15,625 bases of DNA from Aminipila sp051883075 (GTDB taxonomy: Bacteria; Bacillota; Clostridia; Peptostreptococcales; Anaerovoracaceae): the NCBI GenBank assembly GCA_051883075.1, contig JBJETA010000064.1, positions 1 to 15,625 on the forward strand, in the 5' to 3' direction. A model generated the notes under the pieces. That model searched no databases and was not told the DNA's origin. It saw nothing but the letters and a program-made list of their open reading frames with translations. The position numbers were made by a program, and so were the translations under genes. Of the stretch, positions 7,318-14,746 are shown piece by piece; within the stretch, counting starts at the first letter, position 1; each line of letters starts with the position of its first letter.

Positions 7318-8607
7318 CTATTTGTTATCGTAAACAATTTTGCCGTCTGCTATCGTATATAATATCTTTCCGAAAAGCTTCATGCCGAGAAAAGGTGAAT
7401 TTTTCCCTTTTGATGCGAAGAAATCTTCCGTAACCTCAAACTCTTCGTTCACATCAGCAATGGTGATATCTGCCGCTCTTCCCACCGAAAGGCTTCCTCT
7501 CAGGCTGCCAAGTATTTCCGCAGGTTTGCAGCTCATCTTATCAACTAACTCAAGAGGTGTCAATATGCCTTTCTTTACAAGAGCCGTATAGCTTGCTGCA
7601 AATGAAGTTTCAAGGCCCACTACTCCGTTTAATGCCTTTTCATAGCTGCATTCCTTTTCTTCCCTGCTGTGCGGAGCGTGGTCTGTAGCTATAGCATCAA
7701 GCGTGCCATCCTTTAAAGCCTCTTTGACAGCCTCAACATCTTCAGGCGTTCTGAGAGGAGGGTTCATCTTTCTGTTTCCGTTTTCTCCTCTCGCGCTCTT
7801 GTCAAATATAAAGTAGTGCGGGCCTGTTTCTGCAGTGACTCTCAGTCCCTCTTCTTTTGCTTTTCTTATTATATCAAGACTTCCTTTAGTGCTGATATGG
7901 CATAAATGTATCGGTGCATCTGCTTCCTTCGCAAGCATTATATCTCTGGCAACAATCAGTTCTTCCCCGATGGATGTACCGGCAAGGGTTTCATCCTCCG
8001 TATGTGAATAAACTATCAGTCCGTTTGCCATACCTTCACGAATGCCCTCAAGCATAAGCTTTGAGTTCATTACAGAACGTCCGTCTTCACTTATGGCACA
8101 TATTCCGTGTCCTCCGATTTTGCTGCAACGTGTCTCCAGTTCTGCCATGCCCTTTATGTCTGCAAGCTCTTCGCCCTTCTGACCTTTTGTAATGCTTCCC
8201 ACAGCCAGCACATTTATCCCGCAGGCTTTATCTGCCTTTTCATCGATATATTTAACAACATCCGGATTGTCTATAACAGGCTTTGTATTCGGCATACAGC
8301 AGACCGTTGTAAAACCGCCTTTTGCTGCTGCCCTGCAGCCCGTAAATATGTCTTCCTTGTATTCCAGCCCCGGGTCTCTGAAGTGTACATGCAAGTCAAT
8401 AAATCCGGGCATTACCCATTTACCGGCAGCATCAATCACGACTGCTCCGTCTGCATCTTCATGTCCGCCCCAAGAAGGAAGCTTTCCTATGGTTTCATTT
8501 TCCAGTTCAATGCAAACTATTTTGCCATCCTGCACGTACAGACTGCCCTCCTTTTCAAGACCCATATCAGGATCTATCAGCAGACCGTTTTTTACAAGAA
8601 TGTTCAT
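7318..8607 (-). CDS. pyrC: Dihydroorotase (class I)
   Basis: 429-residue amidohydrolase that cyclises N-carbamoyl-aspartate to dihydroorotate, the third step of pyrimidine synthesis. Metal and catalytic motifs: DLHVHFRDP (71-79, with H73 and H75), CMPNT (104-108), the bridging-type Asp in SEDGRS (D175), H202 in SHTED, H237 in CHIST and the catalytic D309 in ATDHAPH. The pattern with an Asp bridge and about 430 residues is that of the class I enzymes of Gram-positive bacteria, rather than the shorter E. coli type with a carboxylated lysine. It starts 3 nt after the pyrI stop with GGGAG upstream. It is the last gene of the pyrBIC operon, followed by a terminator. Confidence 0.95.
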   Translation of the reverse strand: MNILVKNGLLIDPDMGLEKEGSLYVQDGKIVCIELENETIGKLPSWGGHEDADGAVVIDAAGKWVMPGFIDLHVHFRDPGLEYKEDIFTGCRAAAKGGFTTVCCMPNTKPVIDNPDVVKYIDEKADKACGINVLAVGSITKGQKGEELADIKGMAELETRCSKIGGHGICAISEDGRSVMNSKLMLEGIREGMANGLIVYSHTEDETLAGTSIGEELIVARDIMLAKEADAPIHLCHISTKGSLDIIRKAKEEGLRVTAETGPHYFIFDKSARGENGNRKMNPPLRTPEDVEAVKEALKDGTLDAIATDHAPHSREEKECSYEKALNGVVGLETSFAASYTALVKKGILTPLELVDKMSCKPAEILGSLRGSLSVGRAADITIADVNEEFEVTEDFFASKGKNSPFLGMKLFGKILYTIADGKIVYDNK

Positions 8608-8610
8608 ATA

Positions 8611-9048
8611 TTATTTTTCTCCCTTCATGCTTACGATTTCATCGCAGTATTCACATCTGTATTCCCTGCGTTCCTCATCAATAAGGTGGAATATGTGAGG
8701 TATGCCCGGTTCAATTGAAGTTACGCATCTTGGATTCTTACACTTTATAATGTTTGTAACCTTCTTAGGAACCGCTAAAGAAATCTTCTTTACAATCTCT
8801 CCGTTTTCAATAACATTTACAGTTGCATTTGGTTCGATCAATCCTAAGATTTCAAGTTTAACATCTTCAGCTGAAACATTTTCAATCTTAACGATATCCT
8901 TCTTACCATGCTTAGCACTTGTAGCATTCATAATGAAAGCCACTGTATGAGCTGATAAATCTAAGTCTAATAACTCTATAATTCTATTTCCCAAACCTGC
9001 TGTGATGTGGTCGATTACGATGCCTCTTTCAATACTATTTACTAACAT
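8611..9048 (-). CDS. pyrI: Aspartate carbamoyltransferase regulatory chain
   Basis: 145-residue regulatory subunit that binds CTP/UTP (inhibitors) and ATP and joins catalytic trimers into the allosteric holoenzyme. The N-terminal nucleotide-binding domain begins with NSIERGIVIDHITAG. The C-terminal zinc domain has all four ligands: C103 and C108 (CKNPRC) and C132 and C135 (CEYC). The frame extends to 9075, but the ATG at 9048 is chosen: a perfect AGGAGG lies 7 nt upstream and the protein then matches family length. It lies 78 nt after pyrB. Its presence means the product of this operon should be under nucleotide feedback control as in enteric bacteria and archaea; Bacillus-type ATCases lack it. 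Confidence 0.95.
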   Translation of the reverse strand: MLVNSIERGIVIDHITAGLGNRIIELLDLDLSAHTVAFIMNATSAKHGKKDIVKIENVSAEDVKLEILGLIEPNATVNVIENGEIVKKISLAVPKKVTNIIKCKNPRCVTSIEPGIPHIFHLIDEERREYRCEYCDEIVSMKGEK

Positions 9049-9126
9049 ATTTATACCTCCTGACCTTGTTTTCAAATGTTTAACTAACTTTTTCCCGGTT
9101 TTCTTCCTTAAAACTCCCGGAACTGA

Positions 9127-10053
9127 CTAACCTTCAATTCCTAACAAGCTCATGATTAAAGCCATTCTTACGAACATACCATACTTAGCCTGTGGGAAAT
9201 ACATTGCTCTTGGATCTTCGTCAACTTCTACCGCTATTTCATTTACTCTTGGAAGCGGATGAAGAACAATCATGTTTTCCGGAGCTAACTTCATCTTTGC
9301 CTTGTCTAAGATATATGTGTCCTTTAGTCTGATGTAGTCTTCTTCATTGAAGAATCTTTCTCTCTGAACTCTTGTCATATAAAGAACATCCAGTTTTGGT
9401 AAAGCTTCCTGCATACTTCTTACTTCTTCGAATTCAATACCGTTCTTGATTAAGATTTCTTTTCTTACATAATCAGGGATTCTTAATTCTTCCGGTGAAA
9501 TAAGAATGAACTTAACATTCTTGTATCTTGATAATGCTTCGATTAATGAATGTACCGTTCTGCCAAACTTTAAGTCTCCGCAGCATCCTACTGTGATATT
9601 GTCAAATCTTCCGATGGTTCTTCTGATTGTAAGAAGGTCTGTTAATGTCTGAGTTGGGTGCTTGTGACCGCCATCACCTGCATTGATTAACGGCATGTCA
9701 GTGCTGTATGATGCAACTCTAGGCGCACCCTCCTTAGGATGTCTCATAACAGCTATATCTGCGTAACATGCGATTGTCCTGATTGTGTCCGATATGCTTT
9801 CACCCTTAGCAACGGAGCTTGAATTAGGTTCAGAGAAACCAATTACCTGTCCGCCAAGTCTCAGCATGGCAGCCTCAAAGCTGAATCTTGTTCTTGTACT
9901 TGGTTCATAAAAAAGTGTTGCCAATAACTTTCCGTCGCAAACCTTCATATATTTTTCCGGATTTTCAATAATTCTATCTGCCAGATCAAATATTTCGTTT
10001 AATTCCTCGATTGAAAAATCCATTGGTTCCAATAAGCTTCTGCCTTTTAACAT
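9127..10053 (-). CDS. pyrB: Aspartate carbamoyltransferase catalytic chain
   Basis: 308-residue catalytic subunit that joins carbamoyl phosphate to aspartate, the committed step of pyrimidine synthesis. Carbamoyl-phosphate loop PSTRTR is at 51-56, the 80s-loop lysine in VAKGES at K83, R104 in VMRHP, HPTQ at 132-135, R165, and HPLPRVNEI at 265-273. All catalytic residues known from E. coli appear present. The frame is open to 10101, but ATG 10053 is chosen because AAAGGAG lies 8 nt before it and family proteins begin near LLEPMDFS. The ribosome binding site lies only about 40 nt after an intrinsic terminator, so expression depends on readthrough of that attenuator. Confidence 0.96.
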   Translation of the reverse strand: MLKGRSLLEPMDFSIEELNEIFDLADRIIENPEKYMKVCDGKLLATLFYEPSTRTRFSFEAAMLRLGGQVIGFSEPNSSSVAKGESISDTIRTIACYADIAVMRHPKEGAPRVASYSTDMPLINAGDGGHKHPTQTLTDLLTIRRTIGRFDNITVGCCGDLKFGRTVHSLIEALSRYKNVKFILISPEELRIPDYVRKEILIKNGIEFEEVRSMQEALPKLDVLYMTRVQRERFFNEEDYIRLKDTYILDKAKMKLAPENMIVLHPLPRVNEIAVEVDEDPRAMYFPQAKYGMFVRMALIMSLLGIEG

Positions 10054-10099
10054 AATTTTTTCTCCTTTCCTGTTCCGCACTCCGTCTCCCGGAATGCTC

Positions 10100-10129
10100 A
10101 AAAAAAAAGCCTTCCAAAAAAGGAAGGCT
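10100..10129 (-). terminator. pyr attenuator: intrinsic terminator upstream of pyrB
   Basis: AGCCTTCC, six T, GGAAGGCT, then eight T on the minus strand: a perfect 8-bp stem with a 6-nt loop and a long U-run, a textbook intrinsic terminator. It lies between the pyr promoter and pyrB, about 47 nt before the pyrB start, so it must act as an attenuator. The stop codon of the leader peptide (TAG, 10130 to 10128) overlaps the first two bases of the 5' arm. A ribosome reaching that stop would cover the 5' arm and block the hairpin. Confidence 0.88.
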
Positions 10130-10286
10130 AAAAAATATCAATTTCATCAAGCAAAAATGAAGTTTCGGAAAGAGAAGGCTTTCCTGAAATGGGGAACAAA
10201 CATACAAGTTCAAAAAAGGAAGGATACGCTGATGCTTCTTCAATGTTTATTTCTTCTGATATAAAATCTTCAAATGTCATGAACAT
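10128..10286 (-). CDS. pyr operon leader peptide (attenuation ORF)
   Basis: A 52-codon ORF beginning ATG TTC ATG ACA TTT. Its Shine-Dalgarno AGAGAGG lies 7 nt upstream of the ATG, and the ORF sits entirely inside the leader of the pyrBIC transcript. The peptide begins MFMTFEDFISEEINIEE and ends LLDEIDIF; it is acidic and rich in Phe (8 residues), and shows no domain. The last codons read ATT GAT ATT TTT TAG, so a U6 tract lies at the end and the stop codon enters the terminator stem. By analogy with E. coli pyrL, the job is the act of translation and not the peptide. At low UTP, RNA polymerase would pause at the U-rich stretch, the ribosome would catch up and the terminator could not fold. 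Sequence similarity to E. coli PyrL is not apparent; the resemblance is architectural. Confidence 0.75.
   Translation of the reverse strand: MFMTFEDFISEEINIEEASAYPSFFELVCLFPISGKPSLSETSFLLDEIDIF
10167..10184 (-). promoter_or_regulatory. Leader hairpin / possible antiterminator segment
   Basis: On the leader RNA GGAAAG and CTTTCC form a 6-bp stem with a 6-nt loop, about 30 nt before the U6 tract, where it could act as an RNA polymerase pause hairpin. The same segment holds AAAGCCTTC (10182 to 10174), perfectly complementary over 9 nt to GAAGGCTTT (10114 to 10106) in the 3' arm and start of the U-run of the terminator. It could thus compete with terminator folding. Confidence 0.5.
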
Positions 10287-10365
10287 ATCTTTTCCTCTCT
10301 TTCTTATTGTATTGATTTCTCCAAGCTTCGCCGTCTGTCGACTTATTCCTGCTCAAATCTTCAAT

Positions 10366-10394
10366 ATGATACCACTTGTCCAAAATGTTGTCAA
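10366..10394 (-). promoter_or_regulatory. Sigma-A promoter of the pyrBIC operon
   Basis: A perfect -35 TTGACA (10394 to 10389) and -10 TATCAT (10371 to 10366) with a 17-bp spacer. Transcription should start near 10359, giving a leader of about 305 nt before pyrB that contains the leader peptide gene and attenuator. It lies directly after the DUF2284 gene. No clear terminator separates the two, so some upstream readthrough into the pyr leader is possible. Confidence 0.88.
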
Positions 10395-10414
10395 CAGCTT
10401 TCAGATGTTTTTAT

Positions 10415-11008
10415 TTATTTTTTTAACAGACCTCCGATCAAAAGAAAATGGGACGGAAGTCTGCCCTCTTCAATCCATTCTATTTCATCATGCAGGATTT
10501 TATTACAGGTTTTTCCCACATTTCCGCCCAGTGCTTCTATGCTGTACCTCAGTTTATCCGGATGCCTGCACAGCTCCGCAGCACATCCGTCCGGACACTC
10601 TTTTCTGGTGCAGCTGTTCTCTGTGATTGCCCTGTCTCCGCACAGATTGCAGTAGCCTGCCGAAAGGCTTACGCTCCCTTCTGTCTTTTCTTCCAGCGCA
10701 TAAAGTTCTTCGGTTATCAGCTTTTTCTGCTCACCTAAAACCTCAGCTGTAATCCTGTCTATTTCTTCTTTTGTATACTCTTTTGAAACAGTATCTTCAT
10801 CAAAAATAATCTTGTATCCCAGAATAAGAAGCGTTTTATACTGCTTCCAGTATTCAATTACATCAAAGTCGTACGGAGGACAGGACCATTTGCTTGCAAA
10901 GTTTGAACATTTCTTACAGTATTCAAGAAATTCTTCAACATTTACAAATTCTTCAACATACCTTTCCACGTCCACTTCGTTCATTAGTTTTTCTACTCTG
11001 TAAAACAT
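10415..11008 (-). CDS. DUF2284 Cys-rich putative metal-binding protein
   Basis: 197-residue cytosolic protein of the DUF2284 family, function unknown. Ten cysteines are visible. An N-terminal group has C31, C34 and C43 (CKKCSNFASKWSCPPYDFD). A C-terminal group has C120, C123, C133, C138, C142 and C147 (GYCNLCGD, then SCTRKECPDGC and LCRHP), plus C168. The spacing resembles Fe-S or zinc sites, and the CPPYDFD and CRHPDKLRYSIEALG segments are family hallmarks. No membrane segment or signal peptide. The start ATG lies inside the preceding gene (16-nt overlap) with AAGGAG upstream, so the two are translationally coupled. It is the last gene of the ECF transporter operon, which suggests a link to a transported cofactor or metal, but no function should be assigned. 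Confidence 0.85.
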   Translation of the reverse strand: MFYRVEKLMNEVDVERYVEEFVNVEEFLEYCKKCSNFASKWSCPPYDFDVIEYWKQYKTLLILGYKIIFDEDTVSKEYTKEEIDRITAEVLGEQKKLITEELYALEEKTEGSVSLSAGYCNLCGDRAITENSCTRKECPDGCAAELCRHPDKLRYSIEALGGNVGKTCNKILHDEIEWIEEGRLPSHFLLIGGLLKK

Positions 11009-11985
11009 TTCTTCTCCTTTTTCATGCCCAGTGCCGCCATTTGTGTCATGACAGCGGTATGCTTTTCTTCCTTTCCCTGAGCCGAAAGCTCATGGACTAC
11101 ATATTCAGGCTTTATAAAATTTATAATTTCCGCAACTCGTCCTGTAGAAAAAGGCCTGTGGGTATCTATTTTAAGTATATGCTTATAACACAGCTCAAAT
11201 CTCTCAAAATAATCCTCCGGAAGCTCCGGCAGAAATCCTGTATTTTCTTTGACATATCTGCCGCTTACAGACTGGTGCAGATGTATTCCTTTTATATACT
11301 TGCATAAATCACCATGCTTTTCAAGGTTTTCAAGGATATATTCTATACCTTCGTCCTGACTGCATATTTCTTTGTCCGAGCACATTAAATGTCCTGTATC
11401 CAGCATAATTCCCTTTTTTCTGTAATTTATCCCATCCATAAGTCTTTTGGTCATATCCGGTTTTGTCATGGAAAATCCCGGCCAGTTCAGGTTTTCAACT
11501 AAGAAATCAAAGTCATAATCCTTACCATCAAGCAACAGGTTTATCATCTCCACAGCATTGTCTATGACCTCTTCATCAGAATGCAGCCAATCGTAAGTAT
11601 AACATTCTTCTATTGAAACATCAGATACATGAAACACCACATATTTAACACCCGCCCGTTCTGCTCTTTCCAGGTCATCGGCAAACAGCTTAATAAAATC
11701 ATTCCTGTTCTTTCCCATATAAAAAGCTTCCCGGATTTCGCGGCTTCCAAACTTTTTTGCAAGAGCTCTTTCATCCTGTTTCCAAAAGTCCAGCCAGTCA
11801 CAGAAAAAAATCAGATGCCAGCCGTGTATCAGTTCTTTTTCATTCAGGTAATCCAAATCTTCATAACCCCATATTCCTTCTATTCCGTCTATTCCGTTTT
11901 TTCTGCAGTATTCTTTCAGTCCCCTTAAATCCCCATATTCCGAAATAAGGTCGCTTACCAGCGGGATATTTATCAAATTAAGCAT
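10993..11985 (-). CDS. Sugar phosphate isomerase/epimerase-like TIM-barrel protein
   Basis: 330-residue protein of the xylose-isomerase-like TIM-barrel superfamily (AP endonuclease family 2 fold). Candidate divalent-metal ligands at the barrel strand ends: H119 in VVFHVS, E164 in FLVENLNW, D196 and H199 in MLDTGHL, H235/H237 in GIHLHQ, D274/H276 in KIDTHRP and E299 in VVHELS. These make a catalytically competent enzyme likely. Members act on sugars, inositols, hydroxypyruvate or DNA, so the substrate cannot be called. It starts 19 nt after the ECF fusion gene with AGGAAAA upstream and overlaps the DUF2284 gene. The tight packing suggests that it processes, or responds to, whatever the ECF system imports. 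Confidence 0.8.
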   Translation of the reverse strand: MLNLINIPLVSDLISEYGDLRGLKEYCRKNGIDGIEGIWGYEDLDYLNEKELIHGWHLIFFCDWLDFWKQDERALAKKFGSREIREAFYMGKNRNDFIKLFADDLERAERAGVKYVVFHVSDVSIEECYTYDWLHSDEEVIDNAVEMINLLLDGKDYDFDFLVENLNWPGFSMTKPDMTKRLMDGINYRKKGIMLDTGHLMCSDKEICSQDEGIEYILENLEKHGDLCKYIKGIHLHQSVSGRYVKENTGFLPELPEDYFERFELCYKHILKIDTHRPFSTGRVAEIINFIKPEYVVHELSAQGKEEKHTAVMTQMAALGMKKEKKCFTE

Positions 11986-12004
11986 ATATATTTTCCTGAC
12001 TTTC

Positions 12005-14746
12005 TCAATTATTTATCAAACCGTATTTAATCTTTATCCTGTCCAGCTTTTCTATAAACGGTTCGGCTGCAAACCATAAAAAGAATATAGTGGCAAAAGC
12101 ATGAATCAGATTAAACACAACTCCCGTCATATAATACGGAATCATGGCTTCTATGCTTGGTTCCCTCAGCCATGTCAGACCGGAGCCTGTATCAAGCAGA
12201 AATCCGCAGACAAAGAAGGTTACCAGTCCCCCGAATATACAGAGTGAGCCTTTTGTTTTCCTAAGCAGACCTTTTCGGAAGAAAATACCCGCAATAAGAC
12301 CTGCCATACCGTATGCAAACATCTGCCACGGGGTCAAAGGACTCTGTCCAAAGAACATATTTGAAACGAATGCAGTTACTGCTCCCACCAGAAATCCCGC
12401 TTCTCCTCCGAAACATACTCCCGATATTATCACTATAGCTATAACGGGCTTAAACTGTGGCAGCATAAAAAAAGCCGCTCTTCCTGCCACTGCTATCGCA
12501 CATAATACCGCTATAACCATAAGTTCCCTTGCCTGAGGTTTTTTATTCTCAAAGGATACCACAAAAGGCAGCATGCACTCAAGGATAACCATCAGGCTTA
12601 TAAAATAATATTTTCTGTTTTCAAGATAAAATATTCCGAAATAAATCGTAAACGGTATAGCTATCAATATCAGCGTAGCAGCCATCACAGTTCTCCTGTC
12701 AAGCCTGCGCCCACCTGCTTCCGTCTGGACTGAATGGTCCGGAAGCTCCAGGTCATTACCGGGAAAAACAGATGCAAGTCCTATACCTGTCTCAATTACC
12801 ATAAGAAGCCTGACAAGATACATACGGTAGTCGGTGAACATTTCTCCCATAAAATAATACGTAAGCAGCAGACTTATAAACGCCAGTACGGAAATGCCTA
12901 TACGGAACGGCGTCAGCTTTTTCCCCCTGTCTTTTGGATGAAGGTCATAAATATTGTCCTTTTTAACAGTTTCTTCTTTGTTTTCCTCTGCTCCCATATC
13001 ATAAAGGATTTCGTCAATATCTATATCCCCACAGCTTTTTTCCTCACATATTCCCCCACAGGCTTCGATTATATCGCCCGGAAGAACAGCATCCGGCAAT
13101 ATGCTTCTTGCCATTCTGCTTGAGGCCGTTGTATAAAAGTTTTTCCCTTTAAAAAACTCTCTCGGCTCATCTATGCTTGTTATCTGTCCGTCAAAGAACA
13201 TCGCACACCTGTCTGTATGCTCCGCACAGAATTCTATATCATGCGAAACCATTACAAGCGTAACACCGCCTGCTTTAAGCTTTTTAAATATATGTGCAAG
13301 CTTTTCCTTGAAATGCCCATCAAGACCTTTAGTAGGCTCATCCAGAAGAAGAATCTCCGGATTCAGAAGCAGCACCTTTGCCAAAGCTGCACGCTGCTGT
13401 TCTCCTCCCGACAAATCATAGGGATGCATCTGCAGCAGATTCTGAAGCTCGCAGAGCCTAACAACTCTTTTCACTCTTCTTTGCTGTTCCTCTTTTGATA
13501 TTTTTCTGCCCGAAAGCATCTCATACAAATCAAGCTCCACCGTTTTTTTTACGAACAGTGACTGCGGATTCTGAGGCAGAACACCTATACGCCTTCCTGT
13601 TTTTTCCCCTTTTAAAGCCTCTGTCACAGGTCTGCCGTCAATCATTATGTTTCCTCTGTATGGTTTTCTTAATCCTGCCAGCAGAGACAGTGTTGTGCTT
13701 TTTCCCGTACCGTTGCCTCCGACTATGGCAAAAAATTCACCCTTATAAATATCAGCAGAAAGACCTTTTACTATGTCCTGCCCCTCTCTCTCATATCTGA
13801 ACCATATTTCATTCATGCTTATAAAGGCTTTTTCATTTTTATCCCGGGTGGATTTTTTTATGCCACGTTTATTTTCCCCCGTGGTTTCGGACAGAAATTC
13901 TTTTCTTATCTTATTCTGCCCGGCCATTTCCTCAAGCCAGTACCTGCCTTCCCTGACTGTTACCGGGCATTCCAGATTATTTTCAACTGCAGCATAAATT
14001 CTCATGGGCGCCGGCATGGCAATGAACATATCATGTCCCATTTCCTTAAGCTTTTTACCGATTAATTTAGGTTCACCCTCTGCAATAATACTTCCACCGT
14101 CCATAACTATGACTCTGTCCGACATCGGAAGTGCCTCTTCAAGCCTGTGCTCCGTGAGGATAATGGTTGTCCCCAGCTCTCTGTTTATTTTTTTAATAGT
14201 TTCCAGAAAATCTGCCGCAGCTATGGGATCAAGCTGGCTTGTAGGTTCATCAAGAATCAGCACCTGCGGCTGCATGACCATAACAGATGCCAGATTCAGA
14301 AGCTGCTTCTGTCCCCCCGAGAGTTCCGTAGTTTTTTTATGAAACCACGTCTGTATGCCGAAAAAAGATGCCATTTCCGCAACTCTTCCCCTTATCTCTG
14401 CTGTACCGCAGCCCAGACTTTCCAGTCCGAAGGCCAGCTCATGCCATACCTTGTCTGTAACAATCTGATTGTCAGGTGACTGATATACAAACCCTATTCG
14501 CTCCGTCTGTTTTCTCTGATCCATGGTACGTATTTCTTCATCACCCAGAAATACACCGCCTGTTCCCGTTCCGTGAGGTGCAAGACTGCTTCTGAAATGC
14601 TTCAGGAGAGTGGATTTTCCGCAGCCCGATTTTCCGCAGACCGTCACAAACTCTCCGGGATTTACAGTAAGATTAATATGCTTCAAAGCAGGTTCTGCCT
14701 GCCGAGGGTATGTGAATGTCAGATTTCTGATTGTAATTTTTTCCAC
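12005..14746 (-). CDS. Fused ECF transporter: two ABC ATPase domains plus S-component
   Basis: 913-residue three-part fusion. Residues about 1-240 form the first ATPase: Walker A GKSGCGKST (38-46), LSGGQ (142-146), Walker B VLILDEPTSQLDP (163-174), switch H200. Residues about 310-540 form the second: Walker A GGNGTGKST (343-351), LSGGEQQR (445-452), Walker B ILLLDEPTKGLD (465-476), SHD (501-503). A linker with C563, C567 and C572 and an acidic stretch follows. About 10 membrane segments span roughly 613-895; the last part, from QARELMVIAVL (about 738), looks like an ECF S-component, the substrate-binding subunit. Start: GTG 14746 with GGGAGG 7 nt upstream is preferred to the ATG at 14788; it overlaps ecfT by 28 nt. 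With EcfT it should form a dedicated vitamin or metal importer. The S domain resembles, from memory, clostridial ones near cobalamin-related genes; the substrate is unproven. Confidence 0.88.
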   Translation of the reverse strand: MEKITIRNLTFTYPRQAEPALKHINLTVNPGEFVTVCGKSGCGKSTLLKHFRSSLAPHGTGTGGVFLGDEEIRTMDQRKQTERIGFVYQSPDNQIVTDKVWHELAFGLESLGCGTAEIRGRVAEMASFFGIQTWFHKKTTELSGGQKQLLNLASVMVMQPQVLILDEPTSQLDPIAAADFLETIKKINRELGTTIILTEHRLEEALPMSDRVIVMDGGSIIAEGEPKLIGKKLKEMGHDMFIAMPAPMRIYAAVENNLECPVTVREGRYWLEEMAGQNKIRKEFLSETTGENKRGIKKSTRDKNEKAFISMNEIWFRYEREGQDIVKGLSADIYKGEFFAIVGGNGTGKSTTLSLLAGLRKPYRGNIMIDGRPVTEALKGEKTGRRIGVLPQNPQSLFVKKTVELDLYEMLSGRKISKEEQQRRVKRVVRLCELQNLLQMHPYDLSGGEQQRAALAKVLLLNPEILLLDEPTKGLDGHFKEKLAHIFKKLKAGGVTLVMVSHDIEFCAEHTDRCAMFFDGQITSIDEPREFFKGKNFYTTASSRMARSILPDAVLPGDIIEACGGICEEKSCGDIDIDEILYDMGAEENKEETVKKDNIYDLHPKDRGKKLTPFRIGISVLAFISLLLTYYFMGEMFTDYRMYLVRLLMVIETGIGLASVFPGNDLELPDHSVQTEAGGRRLDRRTVMAATLILIAIPFTIYFGIFYLENRKYYFISLMVILECMLPFVVSFENKKPQARELMVIAVLCAIAVAGRAAFFMLPQFKPVIAIVIISGVCFGGEAGFLVGAVTAFVSNMFFGQSPLTPWQMFAYGMAGLIAGIFFRKGLLRKTKGSLCIFGGLVTFFVCGFLLDTGSGLTWLREPSIEAMIPYYMTGVVFNLIHAFATIFFLWFAAEPFIEKLDRIKIKYGLINN

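Noticed and set aside
8107..8718. 203-codon plus-strand ORF opposite pyrC
   Set aside because: Antisense shadow of a clear dihydroorotase gene; no recognisable domain.
9986..10243. 85-codon minus-strand ORF spanning the pyr terminator and the start of pyrB
   Set aside because: It begins with TTG and a poor ribosome binding site, and it overlaps pyrB in another frame. The 52-codon ORF from 10286 has ATG, a good Shine-Dalgarno and a meaningful stop position.
10287..10310. Possible PyrR-binding loop (AAAGAGAGGAAAAG) in the pyr leader
   Set aside because: It shares GAGAGG with the PyrR consensus but lacks the flanking UCC and hairpin context. It is better explained as the leader peptide ribosome binding site.
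10395..10414. Terminator after the DUF2284 gene
   Set aside because: Only a 4-bp AACA/TGTT pairing is visible and no U-run follows; no terminator can be supported.
10894..11307. Plus-strand ORFs opposite the DUF2284 and TIM-barrel genes
   Set aside because: Antisense shadows: translations are low-complexity and the opposite strand encodes well-supported proteins.
12144..14479. Several plus-strand ORFs of 80-130 codons opposite the ECF fusion
   Set aside because: They are mirror frames of the ABC domains and membrane region, with no domain of their own.
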